From Phanerochaete sordida (Eukaryota > Basidiomycota > Agaricomycetes > Polyporales > Phanerochaetaceae), in the NCBI GenBank assembly GCA_019973155.2, contig BPQB01000029.1:1-64000 (forward strand): a stretch of DNA of 64,000 nt, in the 5' to 3' direction. The notes beneath the pieces are model-generated. The model was not told the DNA's origin. It made no database searches and saw only the letters and a list, made by a program, of their open reading frames with translations. A program made the translations under genes and the position numbers. Shown here one piece after another: positions 11,601 to 20,933 of the stretch; position 1 is the stretch's first letter; each line of letters begins with the position of its first letter.

Positions 11601-12369
11601 ATGGCACCCGCACTCGAAATCGTGCTCGTGAAGGCCACCGAGGCCTACGTCCAGGACCAGTCGGTCATCAACCCGATGCTGGAGCAGCTCGCGGCGACGA
11701 AGGGCGCCTCCGGGTGAGCCACGCCACGCTGGCACGCGCGTGCGCGCGCTGACGTGCCCGCAGCATCTACCACGGCCTCGCGCCCGAGGACGGCACCCTC
11801 GTCCTCTTCGTCGGTACGTCGCCCGCTCACCCTCGCGCCCCGCACGCTGATTGCTGAGTCCTGGCCCGCGCAGTGTGGGATGCGATCACGGACCACCACG
11901 CGCTCATGGCGGACAAGGTCCGCTATGGCGCGCTCGGCGCCGCGTTCGCGCGCGCGGCGGACCTCAGCACCGCGAACATGTTCCACGTGTACCTCGACCA
12001 CCTCGCGTTCCTCGACGCGCCGCTCGTGTCCTTCGTGCACGCGCTGCCGAAGGCCGGTGTGGGCGCCGATGCGCTTGCGGGCCCCCTCGCAGCGCTGAAC
12101 GCGCGCCCCGTGCCCGCGGGCGGCCGCCCCGGCGGCGGCGCGAAGGCTGTTGAGAAGGACGAGTTCGTCGAGCTCTATGGGTGGGACGACGTCAAGGTGC
12201 GTGGCTCCGAATGCGCAGGGGAGGCAATGCTGACAGTGTGACACAGGCCTTCGAGGAGGCGAGCGGGCAGCAGGAGGTGAAGCAGCTCCTGCAGCAGTTC
12301 AGCGAGGTTGCCGAGGTGGCAAAGAAGGGCCGCCTGCAGGTCGTGGCTTACAAGAAGTACCAAGCGTAG
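11601..12369 (+). CDS. Tandem ABM-like (dimeric alpha/beta barrel) protein, copy 3
   Basis: The exons are 11601-11713, 11764-11813, 11874-12196 and 12247-12369, giving 202 residues. Exon 1 is again 113 nt and the three introns sit at the same positions as in the genes at 938 and 2469. Exon 2 is 3 nt shorter. The start MAPALEIVLVKATE and the motifs VWDAITDHHALM and ELYGWDDVKAFEEA correspond to the other copies, but identity is clearly lower. The gene lies divergently next to one MBL-fold gene and convergently with the other, suggesting but not proving a functional link. Small soluble protein; ligand unknown. Confidence 0.8.
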
Positions 12370-12636
12370 GAATGTGTAAGAATGCCGAACTACAATGTAC
12401 AAGTGCTTTAACGGAGAAGTAGTCGAAGAACGAGAAGACGCGCGCGGGACCAGTGAGAAGATATAGCGTTCGATCGCTAGCTTCATTGTGAGGTATTGCT
12501 GTACGTATACACCTAAGGCAGGGATTAACTACCCATGACTCACCCTGCTACCCTAACGATAGCATGGAGGCAACCACCGCTCGCGACACTGAGCTCACGA
12601 ATGATTACATACTAACCACTGTCCTAGCTGCGGCGA

Positions 12637-13530
12637 CTACAGGGGAGGAAGCTTCCCACCGGGAAACCACACATTCTTGTCATCATTCTCATCCAACCAC
12701 GGCCTATCGTGCGCAATGATGACCTGCACGCGCGGCTCGCCCTCCATGAGCGCGCGGATGCGCGCGATGTGCGCCGCCGCCTCCTCCGGGTCGACGTGCG
12801 CGCAGCCGAAGAGGCTGTGGCGCGGGATCTTCGCCTCGCCGAGCAGCAGCCTGCGGTCGTGCGCGCTGTCGGCGGCGAGGAAGACCCACGCGCCGTCGGG
12901 CGACGTGCGCGCGAGGAGGTTCACGTGCCCCGCGACGTGCCCCGCGCCCGCGTCGACGACGTACACGGCGCCGTCGCCGTAGAAGTCGAGCGCGTGCGCG
13001 AAGGGCCCGAGCGGCGGCGCGGCGGCGAGGTCGAGGAAGCGCGTGCGGTCCAGGGGCAGCAGGTCCGCGGGCACCACCGCGCGCGGGTTCTGCGGGTAGC
13101 CGTGCGCGAGCACCTCGCGCGAGCCCGCGCCGACGACGAACGTCGACGTGCGGAAGAGCGCGGGGTCGCCGATGTGGTCGAGGTGCAGGTGCGAGAGGCA
13201 GACGTGCTTGATGTCGTGTGCGGACAGGCCGCCCGCCGCGAGGGACTCGACGACGTCCTGCGGGACGTCGATGCGGAACTGCATCTGCTTCATGCGCTCG
13301 GCGGCGCCGGGCCCGATGTTCTGCCAGTCTTTGCGGATGCCCAGGTCGAAGACGAAGGTGTCTCCGGTCTTCGAGTGCCGCAGGAGAAAGGACAAGGCTG
13401 GGAGGTTGAGCCGCTCGCCTGGCTGGGCAGTGTCGATGACCCACTCGAGAGGGATCTCGATCATGCCCGCGCGTAGAGCTGAGACGTCGACATACGCCTG
13501 GTCTTTCGCAGGTGGCGGAAGGAGTGTCAT
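12637..13530 (-). CDS. MBL-fold metallohydrolase, AHL-lactonase-like, copy 2
   Basis: A single 297-residue frame, alignable end to end without gaps to the protein at 9677-10570. The signature SHLHLDH is intact, as are GHVAGHVNLL, the Asp of AADSAHD and the His of IIAHDRPW. The copy 1 motif AGDSAHD reads AADSAHD here, which leaves the bridging Asp in place. Changes are concentrated around residues 70-95 and in the loop after the HLHLDH helix, a region that shapes substrate pockets in this family, so specificity may differ. The promoter is also partly duplicated. Role inferred: hydrolysis of a lactone-like compound. Confidence 0.88.
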   Translation of the reverse strand: MTLLPPPAKDQAYVDVSALRAGMIEIPLEWVIDTAQPGERLNLPALSFLLRHSKTGDTFVFDLGIRKDWQNIGPGAAERMKQMQFRIDVPQDVVESLAAGGLSAHDIKHVCLSHLHLDHIGDPALFRTSTFVVGAGSREVLAHGYPQNPRAVVPADLLPLDRTRFLDLAAAPPLGPFAHALDFYGDGAVYVVDAGAGHVAGHVNLLARTSPDGAWVFLAADSAHDRRLLLGEAKIPRHSLFGCAHVDPEEAAAHIARIRALMEGEPRVQVIIAHDRPWLDENDDKNVWFPGGKLPPL

Positions 13531-14236
13531 CGTTGGTAGATTCTGGGTAAGTTACAGCTGAGGGTGCATGAGTACCAGCGGTCTCTGTGACGATGACATC
13601 ACATCCCAACTTACAGACGGTCAGAGGCGCACGGATCTGTTGAAAGCTTCGTGCTTTCCCGCAACCGTGCTGTATATATGCATTGACACTCGCTCACGAA
13701 GGTTTATCGATGCGTCTGCTGACGAGAGCAGATGTTCAGCCGGCGGAGCCGATGCCTGCCACGTTCTGCCTCATGGCCATTCGTAGTTGATTCGGAGATT
13801 TGGAAAGGAATCGCGAATGTTCCCGAGCATATGTGATCTGGCTACAGCCAGATGACATCCGGAGCACAACGTCAGGCATCGCAATTATCCGCCAATACTT
13901 AGTACTTACTGGTACTTACCACTGAGGGTCATAGCGACGAGAGTCGTTGAAGAAGAACTTCATGCGAGCGGGACTGGTGAAGAGGCGCGACCTTCGATCG
14001 CCGCTGCAGTATACTCTCGCAGCTGGCCGGATGTAGAACGATGGATGTTGAAAGAAATCGCTGCTCGCAGTACTATGTAAGCTCAAGAATGTTAACGATT
14101 ACATGCTACGTCCTAAAATTACACTTCGTTTATGTAGGTACATACGTTGCACAGAGGAAGGGAGAAAGCGGAGAACAGTCCAATCCAAATCCTCGATATA
14201 AAGTCCGAACTCGACCAGTGCTCACGGCTGGGCAGC
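13531..14236. promoter_or_regulatory. Promoter of MBL copy 2, duplicated from copy 1
   Basis: TATATAT at about 13673-13679, GCTGACGAGAGCAGAT at about 13717, and CAGCCAGATGACAT at 13845-13858 appear in the same order as upstream of MBL copy 1. The duplication unit therefore included at least 250-300 bp of promoter. The rest holds the 3' flank of the Ish1-type gene. Confidence 0.6.
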
Positions 14237-16124
14237 TTAGAGCTCGACCTTGGCGTGATCGGCGGCGCGCTTCGCGTCCTCGACCTTCTGGTTCCAGTAC
14301 TTCTTGCCTGCGCTCTCGGCGTCGGCGGACCTCGCGCGGGCCTCGTCGACCTTCTCGCCGGCGTACGCGCTGTACTCTGCGCTCTTGTGGCCGGCGTAGT
14401 CGCGCGCCTCTTCGGCCTTCTCGTTCGCGTAGTCGGTCGCTTCGTCCGCCTTGCGGTGTGCCCAATGCTTGTTCTCGTAGTACTTCTCGTTCGCGCGCGT
14501 CTTGGCGTGCTCGGCGGAGCCGGTCAGGAGGTCCAGGATCTGCGAGATGGTCAGCATAGGTGACTTGCACGGCCGCGCGAGAGGACTGACCATGCCGAGC
14601 TTCACTTCCGCAGACTCAACGCTGGACATGATGATGTTCTTGATCTTCGAGTACAAAGACTCAGCCACGTGCTGTGTCTGGACCCAGCGGATACGAACCT
14701 CCTCTGTATTCAAGTCATCAGTCTCATCCTCGTTCCACTTCGCGTCGATTCCCAACGTACGGAGGAGGCTCGGACGAGACGTCGGGAGTGCGTCTTCAGA
14801 CATGCCGTGCTCACGCAGGTAGGCGCGGAGACGAGCGTCGGGCCAGACGAGATACGGAGCTGTGCGTGCGGAGTAGTCGTTGTACCTGAGCAAATATTAG
14901 GTTAGCCAGCGTGATGGACATGTGGACGGAATAACGCACTTGTCATGCATCATGCCGATGAGCTCATCGCGGGTCTTCTGAGCGTCGCTCTTCAGGTAGC
15001 CGTGTTCGATGAGCCACTCGCGCATGTCGGACTCGCGCCACGATCCCCAGACAGTATCCTTGGCGTTCACGTAGTTATCAGCGACGAGCTTCTGAAGCTT
15101 CTCGCGCTGTAGCTGAGCGTCGGATTTGATGACACCCTGCTCGACGAGCCAATCCTTCATCTGCGAATCTGACCAGCTAGAGTAGACGGTATCCTGGAAG
15201 GACGAAACGTATTCCTGGTCAACTTGAGTCGCTATATGCGCAGGCAGAAGTGACGACGTACCTTGGTATCGTAGTAGTACTTGTTCATGGTTGAGACGAG
15301 CTCATCCCGAGTTTTTTGAGTGTCCGAGCGAAGGAGGCCGTGGTTGATGAGCCATTCACGCTGAAGATAATGTGAGGCGGATGACCGGGTATGTGGCGCC
15401 GACGACACTCACGATGTAAGAGTCAGACCAAGCTTGCCAGACAGGGTTCGCAGCCGCAGCGTACGTCTCCTTCATCTTGGCCAACATCTCATCCCGAGTC
15501 GCCTGCTGCTTGGTCTTAATTACACCCTTCTCTTCGAGATATGAGCGGAGGCGGTTATCGTCCCATCTGCCGCGTGCTGGTCAGCCAGGCGACAAGCTGC
15601 ATCAGCAAGCAGACTTACGTAGAGTAGACATAATCCTTGGTGTCCTCGAGTGTTCGTGAAACGTCGTTAGTTGCTTGAGCATACGTCGAGCTAATGGACT
15701 TCGAGACTTGGTACTGAGGCGAGCCGTAGGCGGCGCTCGACGCGGACTTGCTGGCAACGCTCGCGAGGCTGGTCGCGCTGGCAGAAGCACCGCTGGCAAG
15801 GGATGTCGCGCTCGCGGAGAACGTGCTCGCGGCGTTCGTGAAGGAGTTGTACTGCTGCTTCGCCAGGACCACGAGCTGTTCCCGCGGGCCCTTGGGCTCA
15901 ATGACGCCCTGCTCGAGCAGGAACTGGCGCAGGCGCGACTCGTCCCAGGTGTCGAACGCGTCGGCCTTGAGGCCCTCGAAGACCTGCTGCGCCTTGTAGT
16001 ACTGTTCCGCGGACCACGCCGTCGCCTGCGCGGAGGCGGACGACGCGGACGAGTCGCCGCCGAACCACGAGGCGTGCGCGCTCAGCGAGAGCGTGAGCAG
16101 GAGAAGAAGTGATGCGGATCTCAT
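14237..16124 (-). CDS. Ish1/Msc1-family stress protein of the ER or nuclear envelope
   Basis: Seven exons in one frame: 16124-15619, 15566-15413, 15360-15262, 15193-14940, 14885-14591 and 14539-14237 after a 51-nt intron, plus the small gaps between them, giving 536 residues. (That is six coding blocks separated by five larger introns as listed.) The N-terminus is a signal peptide (MRSASLLLLLTLSLSAHAS). Six Ish1-type repeats follow, each with a W-x(2-3)-S/D-x-L/M-R/K-x-W/Y/F-L-x-x-x-G core, for example SDSQMKDWLVEQGVIKSDAQ. The last 110 residues are Ala/Glu/Lys-rich and LEA-like, probably helical. The family includes yeast Msc1 and fission yeast Ish1, linked to stress and the nuclear envelope; that role is inferred here. 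The intron 14540-14590 is a multiple of three and could be retained. Confidence 0.85.
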
Positions 16125-16582
16125 GTCGTCGTGAAGGTCGTGTAGGGAGACGAGAACGTTGGGGGTAACGTCGACGCCGTGGAAGACGGTGAGAAAGAGA
16201 GAAACGTGTGGGGAGCGCGGTGGACAGCGAGCAGGTTTTTATGGCCAGGGCCAGGCTGTCGTCATGGCCTGTGGAGTGACGCGTTGGCTCCTCTTTGCTG
16301 CAGGTTTTGGAGGCATGTCTGCGACCTTGGTGGTGCTCCGCCAACCAAGGCTATGACGCAACAGCACAAAGCGCCGGCGTACTCATGAGGCGCCCGGACC
16401 CCGTAGACCCCGTACCGCGCCACACGGCCCAAGACTTGACAAGAGTTGGCATAAAGTCCGAGAGTTTTAGATGTTATGTTGGACAGAGAAGCAGAAATTA
16501 TGGGTTAAACTTGATTAGCAGACCAATCTCACAGACACACTACGTCAAAGGTTCAAAGAAGCTGCCAACGGCTCTACGACAC
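16125..16582. other. Intergenic spacer
   Basis: Promoter of the Ish1-type gene on the left and 3' flank of the gene at 16583-17413 on the right. No gene or clear TATA box seen. Confidence 0.4.
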
Positions 16583-17413
16583 CTACGCTCCATCCTCCAA
16601 GTTCCTCGCGGACGAACGCGCTGTATGAGCCATAAGCCGATCCAGAATATCGTCTGATGGCCGCCGTAGTACTTCATCTGGTCGAGCATCTTGATCCCTA
16701 TTCGATCCGGCCAGGTTGAGCTGCCCAGCTTTGCGACGGAGCTTCCTGGGCACCTTCGTGCCACCGGCCTGTCGGGAGCACGGCTCGCGGTCATGCGGAC
16801 TATAGTTCTGTGCATGGCTTACGCCTTCCGGGGCCTTTGGAGCTATGGCTGCGGCATGGGAGCACAGTCCAGCGCACATGCCCTTTGCGGCCGCTTCCAG
16901 CTTCTCGCATGACACATCCGAGCATTCATAGCACCGCGTGAACGGAGCGGGGCTCTGGGTATGTGGCAGCTCTGCTAGCGGTCGCAGGGGAGCTCTTGCC
17001 ACTGCTGGAATGCCCGTCCGTGCGACTCGCTCTCGGATAAGACGACCTAGCTACACAGCCGCATGAGCTAATGCGCTGCACTCAGGATGTGAACATACCT
17101 CTCTTTCACGCTCTCCGCCCTCAAAGAAACCCTCCTGCTGTGTTGGGGTATTCTGTGGGACCAAAGGCGTGCAAGCGTGCTGTGACGGAGGTGCAAGGAG
17201 CAGCCCACCAGGAAACTTCGGGGTCTCTGGCGTCTCCCAAATTTGCAGCAAGGGTCCCATATGTCGAGCGTCCTGAGCAGCTAGAGGACCGTCGAGCAGT
17301 CCCATCATGTCCATCGGCGCAGCAGGCAGCTGACTCGTGACAACTACGTCGCTAGGCCTTCGACGACCTTCAGCGTGGGATTTGCTGGCAGGGCTAACGA
17401 CGTTGACCTCCAT
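16583..17413 (-). CDS. Hypothetical protein with a degenerate Cys4 finger
   Basis: Two exons join in frame through a 48-nt GT-AG intron: 17413-17099 and 17050-16583, giving 260 residues. The N-terminal half is Pro/Gln-rich and probably disordered (LPAAPMDMMGLLDGP). After the junction comes CYECSDVSCEKLE, then KGMCAGLC, that is C-x2-C-x15-C-x3-C, similar to but looser than the GATA-like fingers in the neighbour at 17987-18872. The Arg/Lys-rich C-terminus may not be real. The gene is predicted from splice logic plus this resemblance; I recognise no characterised family. If the finger is functional, zinc and nucleic acid or protein binding are the likely activities. Confidence 0.45.
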
Positions 17414-17986
17414 ACTGGGCTGCGAAAAGGATGGTTTGGATGAAGGTTAAGCTTTGGTACATACCATACTATATATAAATTATAATGAAGGGCGAAATGC
17501 CACCTGTCGCACGCCTACAAGAGAACGGTAGTGAGGACGACCACTGGCAAGAACGTCGCGATATCGAGACAATAGCTACCAAGATTCTAGGTCTTGTGTG
17601 TGGACGTAGGAAACGTAGAAGATAAGTGGCATGGCTACGCCAATCGTAGCACTCGATGAAGCTTGATTTGTGAAGCCTCAGAGATTCGTCGAGGTGGTTG
17701 CGGACAGAATGGTGCACACGCGCTAGCGTTCCGGGGACCCGGCAAGACCCCCTGGACCCCGTGTACTCTGTTGCGCTTGTCCTACGTTCGACCTGCGATT
17801 CCACGCCGCCACATTGTTCGTCACAAGACGAGAATTGTGGTTTTGTGTCTATTACTGTACAAACACACCAGACGACGTATATGACTATGCATTGAGTCGC
17901 AGCCCGATTTGTGTTTGTGAAGCACGAATCTCCAATGGCTGCGAAACCCTCCTCTCGGTTTGGGCACTCTTGGCCCGGGCTGCATC
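17414..17986. other. Intergenic spacer
   Basis: Nothing beyond short AT-rich tracts (around 17468-17490) and random short frames. It separates two minus-strand finger-protein genes. Confidence 0.4.
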
Positions 17987-18872
17987 CTAATCACGATGCC
18001 CTTCCAGTCTGCAGCGGCATCCGATGCACGTCTTCCTCCCCTGCGCGTTCCAGCCAAAGGTGGCGGGAGGACCTGCGTCGCAGTACCCGCATTTCCACGG
18101 CGATCTCGTGGACTTGCCGCTCCGCTGGCGATAATCATCAGCCATGAAGTCCAACACCAAGAGATCACAATCGTACCGCATCGAGATCGGCCGTCCAACA
18201 GTCCTGACACTTCCAGCCACCCACCGCGTCCCAGGACAGCACCGCGTCTTCCAGCGCTACGCCACACTTGGCGCAGCTCTCTCCATTGCACGCTTGCACA
18301 GGACCGTGTCTGTTCTCCTTCGCGTTCGGTTGCATCGGTGTGTTATTGTGTATCTCAGGGGTGCGCACACCCGGTGTGCTGAAGGGACTAGGGGAATTCG
18401 TGCCTGTAGCCTGCACGCGGCACCCTGCGCCACGGTTGGCCAGACCTCCCAGGTCCTCGTGCATCTCTGGAGTGTGTGCCTCCTCGTCAACGGGGGCCTG
18501 TGGAATGACGAAGATGGGCTCGGGATTGAGTATGTCCAGCAGCGATGGGAGTGTCACGCGCCGTGGCGGAGAGGCCTGTGACTTATACTGCGAGCTTTGG
18601 GGGAACGGATGCTTCAGCGGCGGCAGGATACTGTCGCGTTTCTCGTCTCCGAAGCCTCTGAAGTTGGGTAGATAATGAATCGGGGGCCCAGCTGGCTGCC
18701 AGGCCGGGAGCATAATCTGCGGCTCGGTGTTGTGGCGGCGCAGAGCCTCCATGCGCGGCGGAATACCCGGCTCTGGATCATTGATGAGGACTATAGTGAC
18801 TGGAGGGCCCAGGTCCATCGGATGGGCGGTCGTCAGGCCTTGCGGTCGGCGATGGTGGCGCAGGTCGGTCAT
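17987..18872 (-). CDS. Putative protein with two GATA-like zinc fingers
   Basis: Exons 18872-18177 and 18124-17987 join in frame through a 52-nt intron, giving 277 residues. The N-terminal 200 residues are Pro/Ser-rich and low in complexity, with short conserved-looking patches (LPPLKHPFP, LPSLLDILNPEP). Two Cys4 fingers close the protein. The first is CAKCGVALEDAV...WKCQDC (C-x2-C-x18-C-x2-C). The second, completed only by exon 2, is CGYCDAGPPATFGWN...KTCIGC (C-x2-C-x17-C-x2-C) and includes the W-N and Q-G residues seen in GATA fingers. GATA-type fingers bind DNA in fungal regulators; most such proteins have a basic tail, which is short here (RLEGHRD). An upstream ATG at 19064 exists, but 18872 is preferred because the extra segment looks non-coding. 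Confidence 0.6.
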
Positions 18873-19437
18873 GGAGGAGGGCAAGCGGATGGCAGCTCGA
18901 AGGGCGAGGGCTCCGGAGCGGAATAAATGCAGGCGCCATCTGCGGTGCCTCGTGGTGTTTGCTTGCCTAGAACCGGGGGTTTGGCAGCGTCTCTCGTCAC
19001 AACGTCGGACCAACGGAAAAGGCCCCTTCTCGGAGCGCCGGATACCTGGACACGATGCGCTCACTGAGAATTCCGAGCCGGGCGGGCCTACAAATCCGTT
19101 TAAGAGCGTCGCACATGACTCATGCTAAGGCCTAAGGGTGCGGACCTGTCTCCCCATAATAACGCTGCGCGGGACGAGGGAGCTATGGTGTGTGCTGTCA
19201 GAATTTGTCCGGTCCTCTCCGGTAGGAAATACCGCACGACTACTAGCCAAATTTTCGGGGACAATCAAGGAATTAGCCTCGTCCTATTATATTGTAGGAT
19301 CGCTGAAGACGTGCAAGTAGTGGTATGAGCAGACGAAGAGTGGCAGGCGCGGGTCGGGGTACTATGTGACGTGACCGACAGCGCGACCCCAGACACCGTC
19401 ATGCGTCGTGATGGACGGCGAAAATCATGACGGTGTA
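18873..19437. other. Intergenic spacer
   Basis: No gene supported. It contains the promoter region of the finger gene at 17987-18872; no clear TATA box. Confidence 0.4.
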
Positions 19438-19989
19438 TCACGTCCTGGGCTCGACTTCAACATCACCCACGGGCCTTGAATCTGCCCTATGCGCCTCTCT
19501 GGCTCCCTGGAGCTCCTCTTGCATGGCACCTGATCGTGCCACTAGGGTAGCGATGTTGTCGCTGACGCGGTACGTGCTGCTCGGCAGCAGATCCTGCGCG
19601 TACAAGCAGCCTGGTTGAGGTGCGTGGTGCTGGACAACGTAGTCTTCAGGCGCTGGCGACGAACGCAGCCAGGGCGGTGGCGGAGGAGCGTTGGGCTTGA
19701 GGCGTGACTCGGCGCAGTCGTTGAGTGTGTTTGGAGTGCCAGTTACGCTTGGCTGCCGCCGTGGAGGAGAAATATGGAGGTTGCTCGAGAAGATGGTGCG
19801 TAAGCTTGAGAGACCTGGATCGACGGGTGTGGCCGGACGGTCGGTAATCGGAGCTACTGTATCTGCAGCAGCGCCCTTGTGGTCAGGAGCGTGAACTGTG
19901 GTGAATGCTACTGGAGTTATTCGCCGGTGAGTCGAGCGAGTGGGGCGGCGCCGCTGCGACTCACGATATTCACTCGGAATTCTGGACAT
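19438..19989 (-). CDS. Hypothetical Pro-rich protein, possible relative of the finger-protein cluster
   Basis: A frame of 183 codons opens 42 nt downstream of a strong minus-strand TATATAAA at 20031-20040. The first codons (MSRIPSEY) are followed by a good donor (GTGAGTCG). A 54-nt in-frame intron ending near 19914 would shorten the protein by 18 residues. The rest is Pro/Ser/Thr-rich and probably disordered (PPPPPWLRSSPAPEDYVVQ). No Cys4 finger is present, unlike the two upstream neighbours on the same strand. It may be a truncated or divergent member, or unrelated. The TATA box and start are the main support. Confidence 0.4.
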   Translation of the reverse strand: MSRIPSEYRESQRRRPTRSTHRRITPVAFTTVHAPDHKGAAADTVAPITDRPATPVDPGLSSLRTIFSSNLHISPPRRQPSVTGTPNTLNDCAESRLKPNAPPPPPWLRSSPAPEDYVVQHHAPQPGCLYAQDLLPSSTYRVSDNIATLVARSGAMQEELQGAREAHRADSRPVGDVEVEPRT

Positions 19990-20030
19990 GATAGAGAAAG
20001 CCTAGTCTCCCTCCCATATCGTGCCTGCAC

Positions 20031-20040
20031 TTTATATATG
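20031..20040 (-). promoter_or_regulatory. TATA box of the hypothetical gene at 19438-19989
   Basis: The minus strand reads CATATATAAA, about 42 nt upstream of the ATG. Confidence 0.6.
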
Positions 20041-20933
20041 CTCGTGGGATACGAACATAGCAGATCAAAGGCTTCTTTGTGTCGCCACTCCGAGTCCGTC
20101 GGTGCCACTCATCTGGAGCTGTAAATCCGGCGCCCGCTCCGAAGGTTCGCGTGCAGATGAAGATCTCGAGGAGATCAACGCTGGATAAACGGCCATATGC
20201 ATATGGCGGCAACCGCAATCGAGCCAATATAACGGCGTAGACAGACACCATGTAAGTACGCACTCTTTAATTCGCGCGTCCACAACAGCCTGTTGTGATT
20301 ATGACATCGCGCGGAGAAGCAGCCTAGTACGTCCGAAGCGTCATGTACCGCTGGACCTGGATCCTGGCGCAACGTAATGAACTAGAGCTCGAGGAGCGCA
20401 GCTCCGAAGGTGAAGCGCCGCGATCGGCGGCCGTCTACGGAAGACGCATGGACATCAAGGGTGTTCACGAGTGAGGATACGAGGACAAGCATAGAGGCAT
20501 GTAACGCACCTTCTTCGCGCGATATGGACTCAAACAACATCCTGGTTTCCAGGCGAGGATCTGGATCCGAGACGCGACTGCCAGTGGCCGCCTAGTACGC
20601 TGTTCAGACTGTGTTACTTACTTTCAGTTAGGTAGGTTAGTGACACAGTGATGTTATTTCATCTGGAAGAGCATGAGACAACGTTGGGCCTCACCTGTCC
20701 CTACACTCCCAGTGGTCACGGTGGCGCATGAGCGTGAGCACTAAAGCCGAGGAACGCCCTACATCCCCTGGCGCTCCTGCGCTGATATGGTCCCGAACAC
20801 CAACGGCCGTGATATTAGACCAAGCTCGAGCGTGAGATTCTGGAGACACACTTCTGCAGTGATGAAGAACCTGGGAGCTCTAAACGCACCCGGGATAGTC
20901 ATTCATTTACGTGCAGAATGTAAATCATCCCAG
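20041..20933. other. Intergenic spacer
   Basis: No gene-like features. AT-richer than the genes on either side. It contains the 3' flank of the frameshifted F-box gene. Confidence 0.4.

Noticed and set aside
12704..13609. Long frames on both strands over the MBL genes (also 9744-10484).
   Set aside because: High GC opens several frames; only the frame with SHLHLDH and conserved paralogy is real.
19122..19328. A short plus-strand frame next to the finger-protein genes.
   Set aside because: No promoter, no domain and no similarity to the neighbours.
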